From the NCBI RefSeq assembly GCF_004348735.1, contig NZ_SMKT01000068.1, forward strand, positions 1 to 43,190: a stretch of 43,190 nt of DNA, read 5' to 3'. Each line of letters opens with the position of its first letter. Within the stretch, counting starts at the first letter, position 1. Under the pieces are notes generated by a model, which was not told the origin of the DNA, ran no database searches, and was given only the letters and a program-made list of their open reading frames with translations. Positions 1 through 8,085 of the stretch are shown piece by piece. Origin of the DNA: Actinomadura sp. KC06. Its GTDB lineage: Bacteria; Actinomycetota; Actinomycetes; Streptosporangiales; Streptosporangiaceae. Position numbers and translations under genes: made by a program.

Positions 1-1
1 G

Positions 2-460
2 GCGGGGAACGACGAGGTCATGCGGTCTGTGTTGGGGAAGGGCATCGGGCGCGGTGGGGCCATGCTGTTCGGGCGGTGGACGTACGAGCAGTTCTACGGG
101 TTCTGGCCCCATCAGACCGATAATCCGTACACGGACGCGCTCAATCGGGCGCGGAAGTATGTGGTGTCCCGGACGCGGCGGGAACTGCCCTGGGAGAACT
201 CGGTGCTGGTGACGGACGTGGGAGAGGTCGCCAATATCAAGGAGAACGAGGGGCTCACGGTGCTCGGGAGCGGGGAGCTCGCGCGGGAGCTGATGCGGCG
301 GGGGCTTGTCGACGAATGGCTGCTGATGGTGCATCCGCTGGTGCTGGGGACGGGGCGCAGGCTGTTCGAGGGGGTCGAGGCGGAGTTGCGGCTCGTGGAT
401 TCGGTGGTGACGACGACAGGGGTCGTGATCGCGACGTATCGGGGCAGGGAGGAAGCATGA
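2..460 (+). CDS. Dihydrofolate reductase-family protein (RibD C-terminal domain), 5'-truncated
   Basis: The reading frame is open to the left edge, and the first Met (base 20) falls inside the domain, so the N-terminus lies outside the window. The visible part matches the RibD_C/DHFR-like fold of small actinobacterial proteins: a central 'GRWTYEQF' segment, then 'LGSGELARELMRRGLVDEWLLMVHPLVLGTGRRLF' features typical of the NADPH-binding half. The usual N-terminal strand ('MRKL..S.DG') is missing. The stop overlaps the next start as ATGA, implying translational coupling with the YCII/DGPF gene and the ECF sigma gene after it. The substrate is unknown; a true folate role is unlikely. The family is often found beside ECF sigma factors. 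Confidence 0.88.
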   Translation, partial: AGNDEVMRSVLGKGIGRGGAMLFGRWTYEQFYGFWPHQTDNPYTDALNRARKYVVSRTRRELPWENSVLVTDVGEVANIKENEGLTVLGSGELARELMRRGLVDEWLLMVHPLVLGTGRRLFEGVEAELRLVDSVVTTTGVVIATYRGREEA

Positions 461-804
461 AGCTGTACGCGCTCAACATGATCCAGCCCGTGGGAGAGGT
501 GCCGCCGCCGGAGGTTCTGGAGTCCGTCATGGCGGAGCTCGCGGAGATCCGGCGGGACCTGGAGGCGTCGGAGGAGTGGGTCTTCGGGAGGGGGTTGCAC
601 CAGCCCGAGGCGAGCACCGTGGTGCGGCTCAGGGACGAGGAGGTGATCGCGACGGACGGGCCCTGGACGGAGGGCAAGGAGTTCGTCGGCGGGATCATCA
701 TCATCGAGGTGGAGGACCTGGACGCGGCGCTCAAGGTGGCGGCGCGGTACGCGCGGGTGACGGGGCTGCCGATGGAGGTGCGGCCGTTCCAGGGCGAAGC
801 CTGA
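457..804 (+). CDS. YCII/DGPF-domain protein (115 aa), partner of ECF sigma factor
   Basis: This small protein begins 'MKLYALNMIQP' and carries the family signature 'ATDGPWTEGKEFVGGIIIIEVEDLDAA', the DGP(F/W) motif that names DGPF/YCII proteins. The fold is a ferredoxin-like alpha+beta dimer. DGPF genes are known to be linked to ECF42 sigma factors, although their biochemical role is unresolved. The ATG at 457 overlaps the upstream stop (ATGA). The stop at 802-804 overlaps the probable CTG start of the sigma gene (CTGA), so three genes are coupled. An upstream in-frame extension from 316 was rejected because it would run deep into the preceding gene. Confidence 0.9.
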   Translation: MKLYALNMIQPVGEVPPPEVLESVMAELAEIRRDLEASEEWVFGRGLHQPEASTVVRLRDEEVIATDGPWTEGKEFVGGIIIIEVEDLDAALKVAARYARVTGLPMEVRPFQGEA

Positions 805-1973
805 TCGAGCGGGTCTTCCGGGAGGAGCATGGGCGGGCGGTGTCCGTCCTGGTCCGGGTCTTCGGCGATGTCGACGTGGCCGAGGAGGCGGTGCAGGACG
901 CGTTCGCCGAGGCCGTGAAGCGGTGGCCGGACGGTGGGGCGCCGCCCAGCCCGGCCGGGTGGATCATCACGACCGCGCGGAACAAGGCGATCGACCGGCT
1001 GCGGCGGGAGGCGGCGCGGGAGGGCAAGCAGGCGCAGGCGGCGCTGGTCGGCGTCGTGGAGCCGGTCGAGGAGGGGCCTGTGCGGGACGAGCGGCTGCGG
1101 CTCATGTTCACGTGCTGCCATCCGGCGCTGGCGTTGCAGGCGCGGGTGGCTCTGACGCTGCGGTTGCTGGGCGGGCTGTCGACGGCGGAGATCGCGCGGG
1201 CGTTCCTGGTGCCGGAGAAGACGATGGCGCAGCGGCTGGTGCGGGCCAAGGGGAAGATCCGGGACGCGGGGATCCCGTACCGGGTGCCGGAGGAGGCGGA
1301 TCTTCCGGAGCGGCTGTCGGGGGTGCTGGCGGTCGTCTATCTGGTGTTCAACCAGGGTTACGGCGGGCGGGATGAGCTGGCGGCGGAGGCGATCAGGCTG
1401 GGGCGGGTGCTGGCGGAGCTGATGCCGGACGAGCCCGAGGTGCTGGGCTTGCTGGCGTTGATGCTGCTGATCGAGTCGCGGAAGCGTGCCCGGATGCGGG
1501 ACGGCGAGCTCGTCCTGCTGGCCGATCAGGATCGCGGGTTGTGGGATCGGGGGCTCGTGGACGAGGGGCAGGCGCTCGTCCGGAAGTGTCTGCGGCGGAA
1601 CCGGCCCGGGCCGTACCAGATCCAGGCGGCGATCAACGCGGTGCACAGCGACGCGGCGCGGGCGGAGGACACCGATTGGCGCCAGATCCTGGAGCTGTAC
1701 GACCAGCTGATGGCGGTCGCGCCGAGTTCTGTGGTGGCGCTCAACCGGGCCGTGGCGGTGGCCGAGGTCGAGGGGGTCGTGGACGCGCTGGCGGTGGTGG
1801 ACGGGCTCGACCTCGGCGATTACTACCTGTTCCATGCGATCCGTGCCGATCTGCTGCGGAGGCTCGGACGGGGCGTCGAGGCCGCGGCGGCCTATGACGA
1901 GGCCATCGAGCGGACGGAGAACGAGGCCGAGCTGGCCTTTCTCCGGGGGCGGCGGCTCAGCGTGTCCGGTTGA
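801..1973 (+). CDS. RNA polymerase sigma factor, ECF42-type with C-terminal TPR-like domain (about 390 aa)
   Basis: Residues about 1-60 form sigma region 2 ('LIERVFREEHG', 'DVAEEAVQDAFAEAVKRWP'). Region 4 follows near 110-155 ('LTLRLLGGLSTAEIARAFLVPEKTMAQRLVRAKGKI'). A long C-terminal TPR/DUF6596-like region follows with 'VLAVVYLVFNQGYGG' and 'PGPYQIQAAINAVH', diagnostic of the ECF42 group. ECF42 factors have no classical anti-sigma and co-occur with DGPF proteins, as here. The best start is CTG at 801, overlapping the DGPF stop; GTG at 840 would cut into region 2. The 3' end overlaps the convergent transporter gene by 17 bp. A second, divergent copy of this module lies at 6.4-8.0 kb. Confidence 0.9.
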   Translation: MIERVFREEHGRAVSVLVRVFGDVDVAEEAVQDAFAEAVKRWPDGGAPPSPAGWIITTARNKAIDRLRREAAREGKQAQAALVGVVEPVEEGPVRDERLRLMFTCCHPALALQARVALTLRLLGGLSTAEIARAFLVPEKTMAQRLVRAKGKIRDAGIPYRVPEEADLPERLSGVLAVVYLVFNQGYGGRDELAAEAIRLGRVLAELMPDEPEVLGLLALMLLIESRKRARMRDGELVLLADQDRGLWDRGLVDEGQALVRKCLRRNRPGPYQIQAAINAVHSDAARAEDTDWRQILELYDQLMAVAPSSVVALNRAVAVAEVEGVVDALAVVDGLDLGDYYLFHAIRADLLRRLGRGVEAAAAYDEAIERTENEAELAFLRGRRLSVSG

Positions 1974-2874
1974 AGGTCTGGCCGGCGACGAGCGCGCCCA
2001 GGGCGATGGTGAAGCCGACGATCTGCCAGGGCGTGAGCGTCTGCCCGAGGATCAGCAGCCCGGCCATGGTGGCGATCATCGGGTTGGTGAGGCCGAGCAG
2101 GGACACCGAGGTGGCGGGCAGCCGGTCGATGCCGCGGAACCACAGCGCGTACGCGATGGCCGTGCCGACGAGGCCGAGGTAGGCGAAGCCGAGGACGTTC
2201 TCGCCGGTGATCGTGGCCGGGACGCCCTCGACGGCGAGGGTGAACGGGGCGAGGGCGACGCCGCCGACGGTGAGCTGCCAGCCGGTCATGACGAGCGGCG
2301 ATTCGGGGCGTCCGTCCGGCGATTCGGGGCGTCCCCACTTCTTGGCCAGCACGATCGCGGTCGCCATCAGGGACGTCGCGGTGAGCATGGCGCCGATGCC
2401 GAGCGGGTCGAGGCGGGCGTCGGAGCTCAGGGTCAGCAGCGCGACGCCGCCGGTGCCGGCGAGCGCGGCGTACAGGACGGCGCGGGCGGGGCGGACCCGC
2501 AGGACGCCGAGGGACAGCAGCGCCACGACCAGCGGCTGGACGGAGCCGATGGTGGCGGCGACCCCGCCGGGCAGCCGGTACGCGGCGAAGAAGATCAGCG
2601 GGAAGAAGGCCCCGAAGTTCAGCATGCCGAGGACGATCGACTTCCACCACCACTCGCCGCGCGGGAGGCGCCGGGTGACGGCGAGCAGGATCAGTCCGGC
2701 GGGCAGCGCGCGGAGCGTGGCGGCCAGCAGCGGGCGGTCGGCGGGGAGCAGCGTCGTGGTGACCACGTAGGTGGTGCCCCAGCTCGCGGGCGCGAGCGCC
2801 GCGAGGGCCAGGTCGGTGGTGTAGCGGGTCCGTTCGGCCTGCGGCAGGGCCAAGGCGGCGGTCAACGTGATCAC
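1957..2874 (-). CDS. EamA-family (DMT superfamily) transporter, 10 TM
   Basis: This 305-residue protein has about ten hydrophobic segments and two EamA repeats. The first includes 'WGTTYVVTTTLLPADRPLLAATLRALPAGLIL'; the second includes 'GFAYLGLVGTAIAYALWFRGIDRLPATSVSLLGLTNPMIATMAGLLILGQTLTPWQIVGFTIALGA', both typical of inner-membrane drug/metabolite exporters. The substrate cannot be predicted. The start is GTG at 2874. The cytoplasmic loop contains a 21-bp in-frame tandem duplication (2296-2334) giving 'RPESPDGRPESP'. It is convergent with and overlaps the ECF sigma gene. Confidence 0.88.
   Translation of the reverse strand: MITLTAALALPQAERTRYTTDLALAALAPASWGTTYVVTTTLLPADRPLLAATLRALPAGLILLAVTRRLPRGEWWWKSIVLGMLNFGAFFPLIFFAAYRLPGGVAATIGSVQPLVVALLSLGVLRVRPARAVLYAALAGTGGVALLTLSSDARLDPLGIGAMLTATSLMATAIVLAKKWGRPESPDGRPESPLVMTGWQLTVGGVALAPFTLAVEGVPATITGENVLGFAYLGLVGTAIAYALWFRGIDRLPATSVSLLGLTNPMIATMAGLLILGQTLTPWQIVGFTIALGALVAGQTFNRTR
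2296..2334. repeat. 21-bp-period in-frame direct repeat inside the EamA gene
   Basis: The 18-nt unit CGGCGATTCGGGGCGTCC occurs at 2296-2313 and again, identically, at 2317-2334. This adds seven codons (RPESPDG) to a loop of the transporter. The identity points to a recent slippage duplication. Confidence 0.85.
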
Positions 2875-2952
2875 CTCGACGTTCGGGGAACCTGACGGCG
2901 GTTACCTGAGCGTCAAGTCTGCGAACGTTGAGATTATTCCCATTGAGGAAAA

Positions 2953-3885
2953 CTAGGAGGCGCGGAGCCGGCTGATCTCGTACAGGGCGATCCCGGCGGC
3001 GACGCCCGCGTTGAGCGACTCGGCCCTGCCCGGCATCGGGATCGTGACCAGCAGGTCGCAGGTGTCGGCGACCAGGCGTCCGAGACCCTTGCCCTCCGAG
3101 CCCACGACCAGCACGAAAGGCCCGGACGCGACCTCCAGGTCGGCGACGGCGGTGCCGCCGCCCGCGTCCAGCCCGGCGACGAAGCAGCCCGCCTTCTGGT
3201 ACGCCTTGAGCTGGCGGCTGAGGTTCGTGACCTGCGCGACGGGCACGGCGGCGAGCGTGCCCGCGGACGACTTCCACGTCCCGGCGGTGACTCCGGCGGC
3301 CCGCCGCTCCGGCACCACGACTCCGGCGGCGCCGAACGCGGCCGCGGACCGGACGATCGCGCCGAGGTTGCGCGGGTCGGTGATCCCGTCCACCGCGACG
3401 ATCAGCGGCGCCGTCCCCGTGAGCAGGTCGTCGGCGTGCGCATACCGGTACGGCCTGACCTGCAGCGCGATGCCCTGGTGGACGGCGCCGTCCGTCATCC
3501 GGTCCAGCTCGTTCTTCCCGCTCTCCAGGAGCGGGATCCGCCGGTCGGCGGCGATCTGGATCGCCTCGCGGACGCGCTCATCAGTGCTGGACATCACGTA
3601 CAGCGTCGTCCCCGGGACCCCGGCGCGGAGCGCCTCGACGACCGGGTTGCGTCCGGTGACCAGCTCCGGGAGCTCGCCGCTCGCGCGCCGCGCCCCGGCG
3701 GGACGGCCGGAACGCCCGGCGGCGCCGTCGCGGGTCTCGGAGGCGGGCTTCGCGCGGCCGCCCGGGCCGAGCGTCGGGGTGCCGGTCCGCTTGGCGCTCT
3801 TGACGGCGCGGGCCTTCTGGCGCTTGCCGTGCCAGTGCCGGTCCTCGGCCTTGGGAGTCGGTCCCTTGCCCTTGCTCTTGGCCAT
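2953..3885 (-). CDS. rlmB: 23S rRNA (guanosine-2'-O-)-methyltransferase RlmB (SpoU/TrmH family)
   Basis: It methylates the 2'-O of G2251 in 23S rRNA (E. coli numbering). The 310 residues comprise a Lys/Arg-rich tail (about 1-70, actinobacterial), an L30e-like substrate-binding domain ('LVTGRNPVVEALRAGVPGTTLYV', about 75-150) and a SPOUT catalytic domain. The SPOUT motifs are visible: 'GITDPRNLGAIVRSAAAFGAAGVVVPERR' (motif 1), 'LVVGSEGKGLGRL' (motif 2) and 'IPMPGRAESLNAGVAAGIALYEI' (motif 3, knot). ATG at 3885 follows AGGAGC. It lies downstream of cysS on the same strand, the usual actinobacterial order. Confidence 0.96.
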   Translation of the reverse strand: MAKSKGKGPTPKAEDRHWHGKRQKARAVKSAKRTGTPTLGPGGRAKPASETRDGAAGRSGRPAGARRASGELPELVTGRNPVVEALRAGVPGTTLYVMSSTDERVREAIQIAADRRIPLLESGKNELDRMTDGAVHQGIALQVRPYRYAHADDLLTGTAPLIVAVDGITDPRNLGAIVRSAAAFGAAGVVVPERRAAGVTAGTWKSSAGTLAAVPVAQVTNLSRQLKAYQKAGCFVAGLDAGGGTAVADLEVASGPFVLVVGSEGKGLGRLVADTCDLLVTIPMPGRAESLNAGVAAGIALYEISRLRAS

Positions 3886-4011
3886 GATCGGTACGCTCCT
3901 GGCGACGGTTGCGGTTCGCCCGCCCTCGGGGCGGCTCGGTTCTCGGCGGGACGGCGGCGAACCCCCGCGAACGTCTGATTTTATCCGCCGCCCGGCACCG
4001 GCCAGGCCGCG

Positions 4012-5409
4012 TCAGCCGCGCTTGAGCTCCCAGCGGGCGCCCTGCGGGGTGTCCTCTACGACAATGCCCGCCTCGGACAGGCTGTCACGGATCGCGTCGG
4101 CGGCTGCGTAGTCCTTGCGCGCGCGCGCAGCCTGCCGCTGCTCCAGCGCCACCGCGACGAGCGCGTCCACGACGGGACGCAGGTCGTCCTCCCCGGCGCG
4201 GCTCCACTGCGGGGACAGCGGGTCAAGGCCGAGGACGTCCCCCATCGCCCGGACGTCCGCGAGATGGCGGCGCACCGCGTCGCGGTCACCGGACGCGAGC
4301 GCGCTGTTCCCGTCCCGGACGGCCTCGTGCAGCACCGCCAGCCCGTGCGGGACGCCCAGGTCGTCGTCCAGCGCGGCGGCGAATTCGGCCGGGACGGCGG
4401 GCGCGGGCGCGACCGCGCCGACGATCTCCGACGCGCGCGTGACGAAGCCCTCGATGCGCTGGTAGGCGGAGACGGCCTCGGCCAGGGACGCGTCGGTGTA
4501 GTCCATCAGCGACCGGTAGTGCGCCGAGACCAGGTAGTAGCGCACCTCGGCGGGACGGGCCTTGCCCAGCAGATCGGGCAGCAGCACCACGTTGCCGACG
4601 GACTTGCTCATCTTCTCGCCGTCAACGGTGAGCAGCCCGTTGTGCAGCCAGTAGCGGGCGAAGCCGTCGCCGGCCGCCCGGGACTGGGCGATCTCGTTCT
4701 CGTGGTGCGGGAAGATCAGATCGACGCCGCCGCCGTGGATGTCGAACACGGGCCCGAGGTACTTGGTCGCCATCGCCGAGCATTCCAGGTGCCAGCCGGG
4801 ACGCCCGTCCCCCCACGGCGTCTCCCAGAACGGCTCGCCCGGCTTGGCGCCCTTCCACAGCGCGAAGTCGCGCGGGTCGCGTTTGAGCTGCTCGTTGGGG
4901 GTGTCGCCGGCGGACCGCATGTTCTCCAGCCGCTGGTTCGACAGCTCGCCGTACTGGTCGGCCCACGACTTGACGTCGAAGTACACGTCGCCGCCGACCG
5001 CGTAGGCGTGGCCCTTCTCGATCAGGCGGCGCATCAGCGTGATCATCTCCGGGACGTGCCCGGTGGCGCGCGGCTCGATCGTCGGGGGCAGGCAGCCGAG
5101 CAGGTCGTAGCCCTGCGTGAAGACCCGCTGGTTGCCCTCGGCGACCGCGAACCACGGCACGTTCTGGTCCGCCGCCACCGCGATGATCTTGTCGTCGATG
5201 TCGGTGACGTTGCGGGCGAACGTCACCTCGTAGCCGGACGCGCGCAGCCAGCGCAGCAGGACGTCGTAGATCACGCCCGAGCGGAGATGCCCGATGTGCG
5301 GGGACGCCTGCGGGGTGGCACCGCACACGTACATCCCCACACGGCCCTCTTCGAGAGGCTCGAACGTGCGGACGCTACGGGTGCCGGTGTCGTAGAAGCG
5401 CAGACTCAC
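4012..5409 (-). CDS. cysS: Cysteinyl-tRNA synthetase CysS (465 aa)
   Basis: This class Ia synthetase charges tRNA-Cys. It shows the HIGH signature 'PHIGHLRSGVIYDVLLR' (residues 38-41), the zinc-binding Cys of 'YVCG' plus 'HLECSAM' and 'FPHHENE', the KMSKS loop 'GEKMSKSVGN' and a C-terminal anticodon-recognition helical bundle ending 'GARWELKRG'. Length is standard. It starts with GTG at 5409. A TAACCT box on the minus strand (5421-5416) lies 6 nt before this GTG, suggesting a leaderless transcript of its own. That fits its separation from ispF, its usual upstream neighbour, by about 10 kb of accessory genes. Confidence 0.97.
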   Translation of the reverse strand: MSLRFYDTGTRSVRTFEPLEEGRVGMYVCGATPQASPHIGHLRSGVIYDVLLRWLRASGYEVTFARNVTDIDDKIIAVAADQNVPWFAVAEGNQRVFTQGYDLLGCLPPTIEPRATGHVPEMITLMRRLIEKGHAYAVGGDVYFDVKSWADQYGELSNQRLENMRSAGDTPNEQLKRDPRDFALWKGAKPGEPFWETPWGDGRPGWHLECSAMATKYLGPVFDIHGGGVDLIFPHHENEIAQSRAAGDGFARYWLHNGLLTVDGEKMSKSVGNVVLLPDLLGKARPAEVRYYLVSAHYRSLMDYTDASLAEAVSAYQRIEGFVTRASEIVGAVAPAPAVPAEFAAALDDDLGVPHGLAVLHEAVRDGNSALASGDRDAVRRHLADVRAMGDVLGLDPLSPQWSRAGEDDLRPVVDALVAVALEQRQAARARKDYAAADAIRDSLSEAGIVVEDTPQGARWELKRG

Positions 5410-5415
5410 AAACCC

Positions 5416-5421
5416 AGGTTA
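5416..5421 (-). promoter_or_regulatory. Candidate -10 box of leaderless cysS transcript
   Basis: TAACCT on the minus strand ends 6 nt before the GTG start, matching the actinobacterial TANNNT box. No convincing -35 is visible. Confidence 0.45.
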
Positions 5422-5500
5422 TTGGAATCGCGCGTACCGCGGAGCGCCTAGCGCCACACGGGCGTTATGCCAGTTGGTAATAGGGCCCCATGCCATTGAG

Positions 5501-6364
5501 TCAGGACGCGGAGAACACGGCGTGCAGCCTGGTGGCGAATTCCTCCGCCTCCGTCCCGAAGCCGCCGTGGTCGCCGGGGTAGGTCTCGGCCGTCGTCCCG
5601 AGCCGCTCTGCGAGCGCGTGGGCGGCCCGGTGCGGCGGCTCCCCTGCGGACTTCTCCCCCGCGACGAGGACGATCCGGGCCGTTGAGCGGCGCAGCGCTT
5701 CGATGTCGGGGACCCAGCGTCCGAACCCGGGGACCTCGTAGCCGACGAAGAAGTCGGTGTTCTTCTCGAAGCGCGCGAACATCTCCAGCATCTCCGGATC
5801 GGGCGCGCCGGCCTCATGATCGGGCGCGGCGCTCTCTTGGTCGGCCTGGCCGTCGTCGTCGTCGGACATGCCCAGCGCCGCGCCGAACGTCGCCATCGCG
5901 GGGCCTACGCCGCCGTCGCGGTAGGCCCGCTCCACGTCCGCGATGACGGACTCCCAGTGCGCGGCGTCCGGCAGCAGCCCGAGCAGCGACGGCTCGTGGG
6001 CGACCAGCGCGCGCACCTGCTCGGGGTGGCGCTGCACCAGCGCCACCGCGATCTGCCCGCCGGAGCTGTTGCCGAACACGAACGCGGGCTCGTCCGGCGA
6101 CACCTCGGCGAGCAGCCGGGACGCGTCGTCGGCGTGGACCTCGACGCGCTGCGGCTCCGGCGGGCCGTCGAGCGGGCTCCGCGAGTTGCCGCGCCGGTCG
6201 TACGTGACGACCGTGTACCGGTCGGCGAGCAGCCCGGCGAGCCCGGCGTAACCGGCCGTGTCGTAGATCCCGCCGCAGATCAGCAGCAGGACGGGCCCGG
6301 AGCCGCGCACCTCGTAATGGAGGGTCGCGCCGGGGACGTCGAGCGTTCGCCCTGTCGTTTCCAT
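5501..6364 (-). CDS. Alpha/beta-hydrolase fold protein (287 aa)
   Basis: The order of motifs fits the alpha/beta hydrolase superfamily: an oxyanion segment ('LLLICGGIYDTAGYAGLAGLL'), a nucleophile elbow 'FGNSSGGQIA' (G-x-S-x-G-like), a variable cap (with an acidic 'SDDDDGQADQESAAPDHEAGAPDPE' insert) and a terminal His in 'PGDHGGFG'. The substrate is unknown. ATG at 6364 is preceded by AAAGGA at 7-nt spacing. The gene starts 11 nt after the stop of the ECF42-type sigma gene, so it is probably the third member of the DGPF-sigma-hydrolase operon and a likely target of that sigma factor. Confidence 0.88.
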   Translation of the reverse strand: METTGRTLDVPGATLHYEVRGSGPVLLLICGGIYDTAGYAGLAGLLADRYTVVTYDRRGNSRSPLDGPPEPQRVEVHADDASRLLAEVSPDEPAFVFGNSSGGQIAVALVQRHPEQVRALVAHEPSLLGLLPDAAHWESVIADVERAYRDGGVGPAMATFGAALGMSDDDDGQADQESAAPDHEAGAPDPEMLEMFARFEKNTDFFVGYEVPGFGRWVPDIEALRRSTARIVLVAGEKSAGEPPHRAAHALAERLGTTAETYPGDHGGFGTEAEEFATRLHAVFSAS

Positions 6365-6375
6365 CGGAATGTCCT

Positions 6376-7620
6376 TTAGCGAGTAAGTCGTGCGGCGCGG
6401 GATTCGAGGTAGCGCCGTTCCGGCAGGCTGGTCGTGGTGCGGGCGGCCTGCCGGTACGCCTCGCGCGCCGCGTCCGCGTCGCCCGCCATCTCCAGCAGAT
6501 GCGCCCGGACGGCGGCGAGCCGGTGATGCCCGGACATGCGATCGTCGGCGTCGAGGGGGCGCAGCAGGTCGAGCCCGGCGGACGGGCCGTCCACCATCGC
6601 GACCGCGACCGCCTCGTTCAGCGTGACCATCGGGTTCGGCGACAGATGCGACAGCAGCCGGTAGAGGGCGACGATCTGCGGCCAGTCGGTGTCCTCGGGC
6701 CGCGCCGCCTCCGCGTGGACGGCGGCGATCGCGGCCTGCAGCTGGTACGGGCCGGGCGGCGACCAGGTCAGCGCGTCGGTGACCAGCGCCGTGCCCTCGT
6801 CGATGGCGTCGCGGTTCCAGAGCGTCCGGTCCTGTTCGGTGAGCGGGATCAGCAGGCCGCCGTCCCCGCTCCGGGCCGCGCGTCGCGCGTCGGTCAGCAG
6901 CATGAGGGCGAGCAGCCCGGCGGCCTCGCCGTCGTCCGGCAGCAGCCGGTGCAGCGCGCGGGCCAGCCTGATCGCCTCCGCGGTCAGGTCGGCGCGCTGC
7001 AGGTCGGGTCCGCTGGACGCGGTGTAGCCCTCGTTGAAGATCAGGTACAGGACGTGCAGGACGGCCCGCAGCCGCTCGTCCCGCTCGTCCGGCGGGGGCG
7101 GCGCGAACCGCGCGCCGCTCGCCTTGATCTTCTGCTTGGCCCGGCTGACCCGCTGCGCCATCGTGGCCTCCGGCACGAGGAACGCGCGGGCGATCTGCAC
7201 CGTGGTGAGGCCGCCGACCGCGCGCAGCGTCAGCGCGACCTGCGACGGCGGCGACAGCGCCGGATGGCAGCACAGGAACAGCAGGGTCAGCGTGTCGTCG
7301 CGGTCGCCGGGACGGTCGTCCTCGTCCAGGGCCGGGCCCGCCTCGTCGCCGCGCTCCTTCGTGAACACGGCGGCCTCGCGGTCGCGGCGGGCGCGCTCGC
7401 TGCGCCACTGGTCGGTGAGCCGCCGCGTCGCGACGGTCAGCAGCCAGCCGCGCGGGTTCTCCGGGACGCCGTCCCCCGGCCACTGGACGGCCGCGGCGAG
7501 CAGCGCCTCCTGGACGGCGTCCTCGCAGGCGTCGAACGCCCCGTGCCGCCGGACGAGCGTGCCGAGGACCTGCGGCGCGAGCGTGCGCAGCAGGTCCTCG
7601 ACGGCGGCCGGGACCGTCAC
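6376..7620 (-). CDS. RNA polymerase sigma factor, ECF42-type with C-terminal TPR-like domain (414 aa)
   Basis: Region 2 ('LGTLVRRHGAFDACEDAVQEALLAAAVQWP', then 'NPRGWLLTVATRRLTDQWR') and region 4 ('VALTLRAVGGLTTVQIARAFLVPEATMAQRVSRAKQKIK') are clear. The C-terminal half has the ECF42 hallmarks 'VLHVLYLIFNEGYTASSG', 'EAIRLARALHRLLPDD' and 'PPGPYQLQAAIAAVHAEA'. The GTG start overlaps the stop of the upstream DGPF gene (GTGA). It is clearly homologous to the sigma factor at 801-1973 but divergent enough to be a separate group member rather than a recent duplicate. No anti-sigma gene is present. Confidence 0.93.
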   Translation of the reverse strand: MTVPAAVEDLLRTLAPQVLGTLVRRHGAFDACEDAVQEALLAAAVQWPGDGVPENPRGWLLTVATRRLTDQWRSERARRDREAAVFTKERGDEAGPALDEDDRPGDRDDTLTLLFLCCHPALSPPSQVALTLRAVGGLTTVQIARAFLVPEATMAQRVSRAKQKIKASGARFAPPPPDERDERLRAVLHVLYLIFNEGYTASSGPDLQRADLTAEAIRLARALHRLLPDDGEAAGLLALMLLTDARRAARSGDGGLLIPLTEQDRTLWNRDAIDEGTALVTDALTWSPPGPYQLQAAIAAVHAEAARPEDTDWPQIVALYRLLSHLSPNPMVTLNEAVAVAMVDGPSAGLDLLRPLDADDRMSGHHRLAAVRAHLLEMAGDADAAREAYRQAARTTTSLPERRYLESRAARLTR

Positions 7621-7982
7621 ATCTCCGTCCCGGACTCGTCCATGATCGCCCGGACCTCCATGCGCCCGCCGAACCGGACGTCCGGCCAGCGCTTGGCGAT
7701 CTCCACGGCCCGCTCCTCGGACTCGCAGTCGACGGTGATGTAGCCGGCGAAGTGCTCCTTGGCCTCCAGGAACGGCCCGTCGGTCACGGCGGGCTGCCCG
7801 CCCTTCGCCGTGACGGTCTTGGTCGTGGACGGGTCGGCCAGCGCCTCCCCCGCGACGAATTCGCCGGACTCCGACAGCTCCTGCATGAGCCCGCCGACCT
7901 CGGCGAACAGCGCGTCGCGCTCCTGCTCCGCCAGCTCCTCCACGAACCCGGGCCGGTTGAAGATCAGCAGCATGTATTTCAC
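7617..7982 (-). CDS. YCII/DGPF-domain protein (121 aa)
   Basis: It begins 'MKYMLLIFNRPGF' and carries 'PAVTDGPFLEAKEHFAGYITVDCESEERAVEIAKRWPD', the canonical DGPF motif. The GTG start at 7982 has GAGGAGA 7 nt upstream. It is the first gene of the DGPF-sigma-hydrolase operon and overlaps the sigma gene by 4 nt. Family members have a ferredoxin-like fold and are genetically tied to ECF42 factors; a role as regulator or target is not established. Confidence 0.93.
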   Translation of the reverse strand: MKYMLLIFNRPGFVEELAEQERDALFAEVGGLMQELSESGEFVAGEALADPSTTKTVTAKGGQPAVTDGPFLEAKEHFAGYITVDCESEERAVEIAKRWPDVRFGGRMEVRAIMDESGTEM

Positions 7983-8085
7983 GGTCGTGTCTCCTCGTGT
8001 CGTTGATGCGCGCGCCCTGGCGGGCCGCCCTTCACCCTTGGATCGGAGCGGCGGACGCGTTCTCGACATCCCTGCGAAAAAATCT

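Noticed and set aside
255..1835. Long minus-strand open frame over the first ECF42 module
   Set aside because: Composition is Arg/Pro/His-rich without motifs; the plus strand holds three coupled family members.
1892..3277. Minus-strand frame spanning the EamA and rlmB genes in another phase
   Set aside because: It crosses two well-supported genes and has no recognisable domain.
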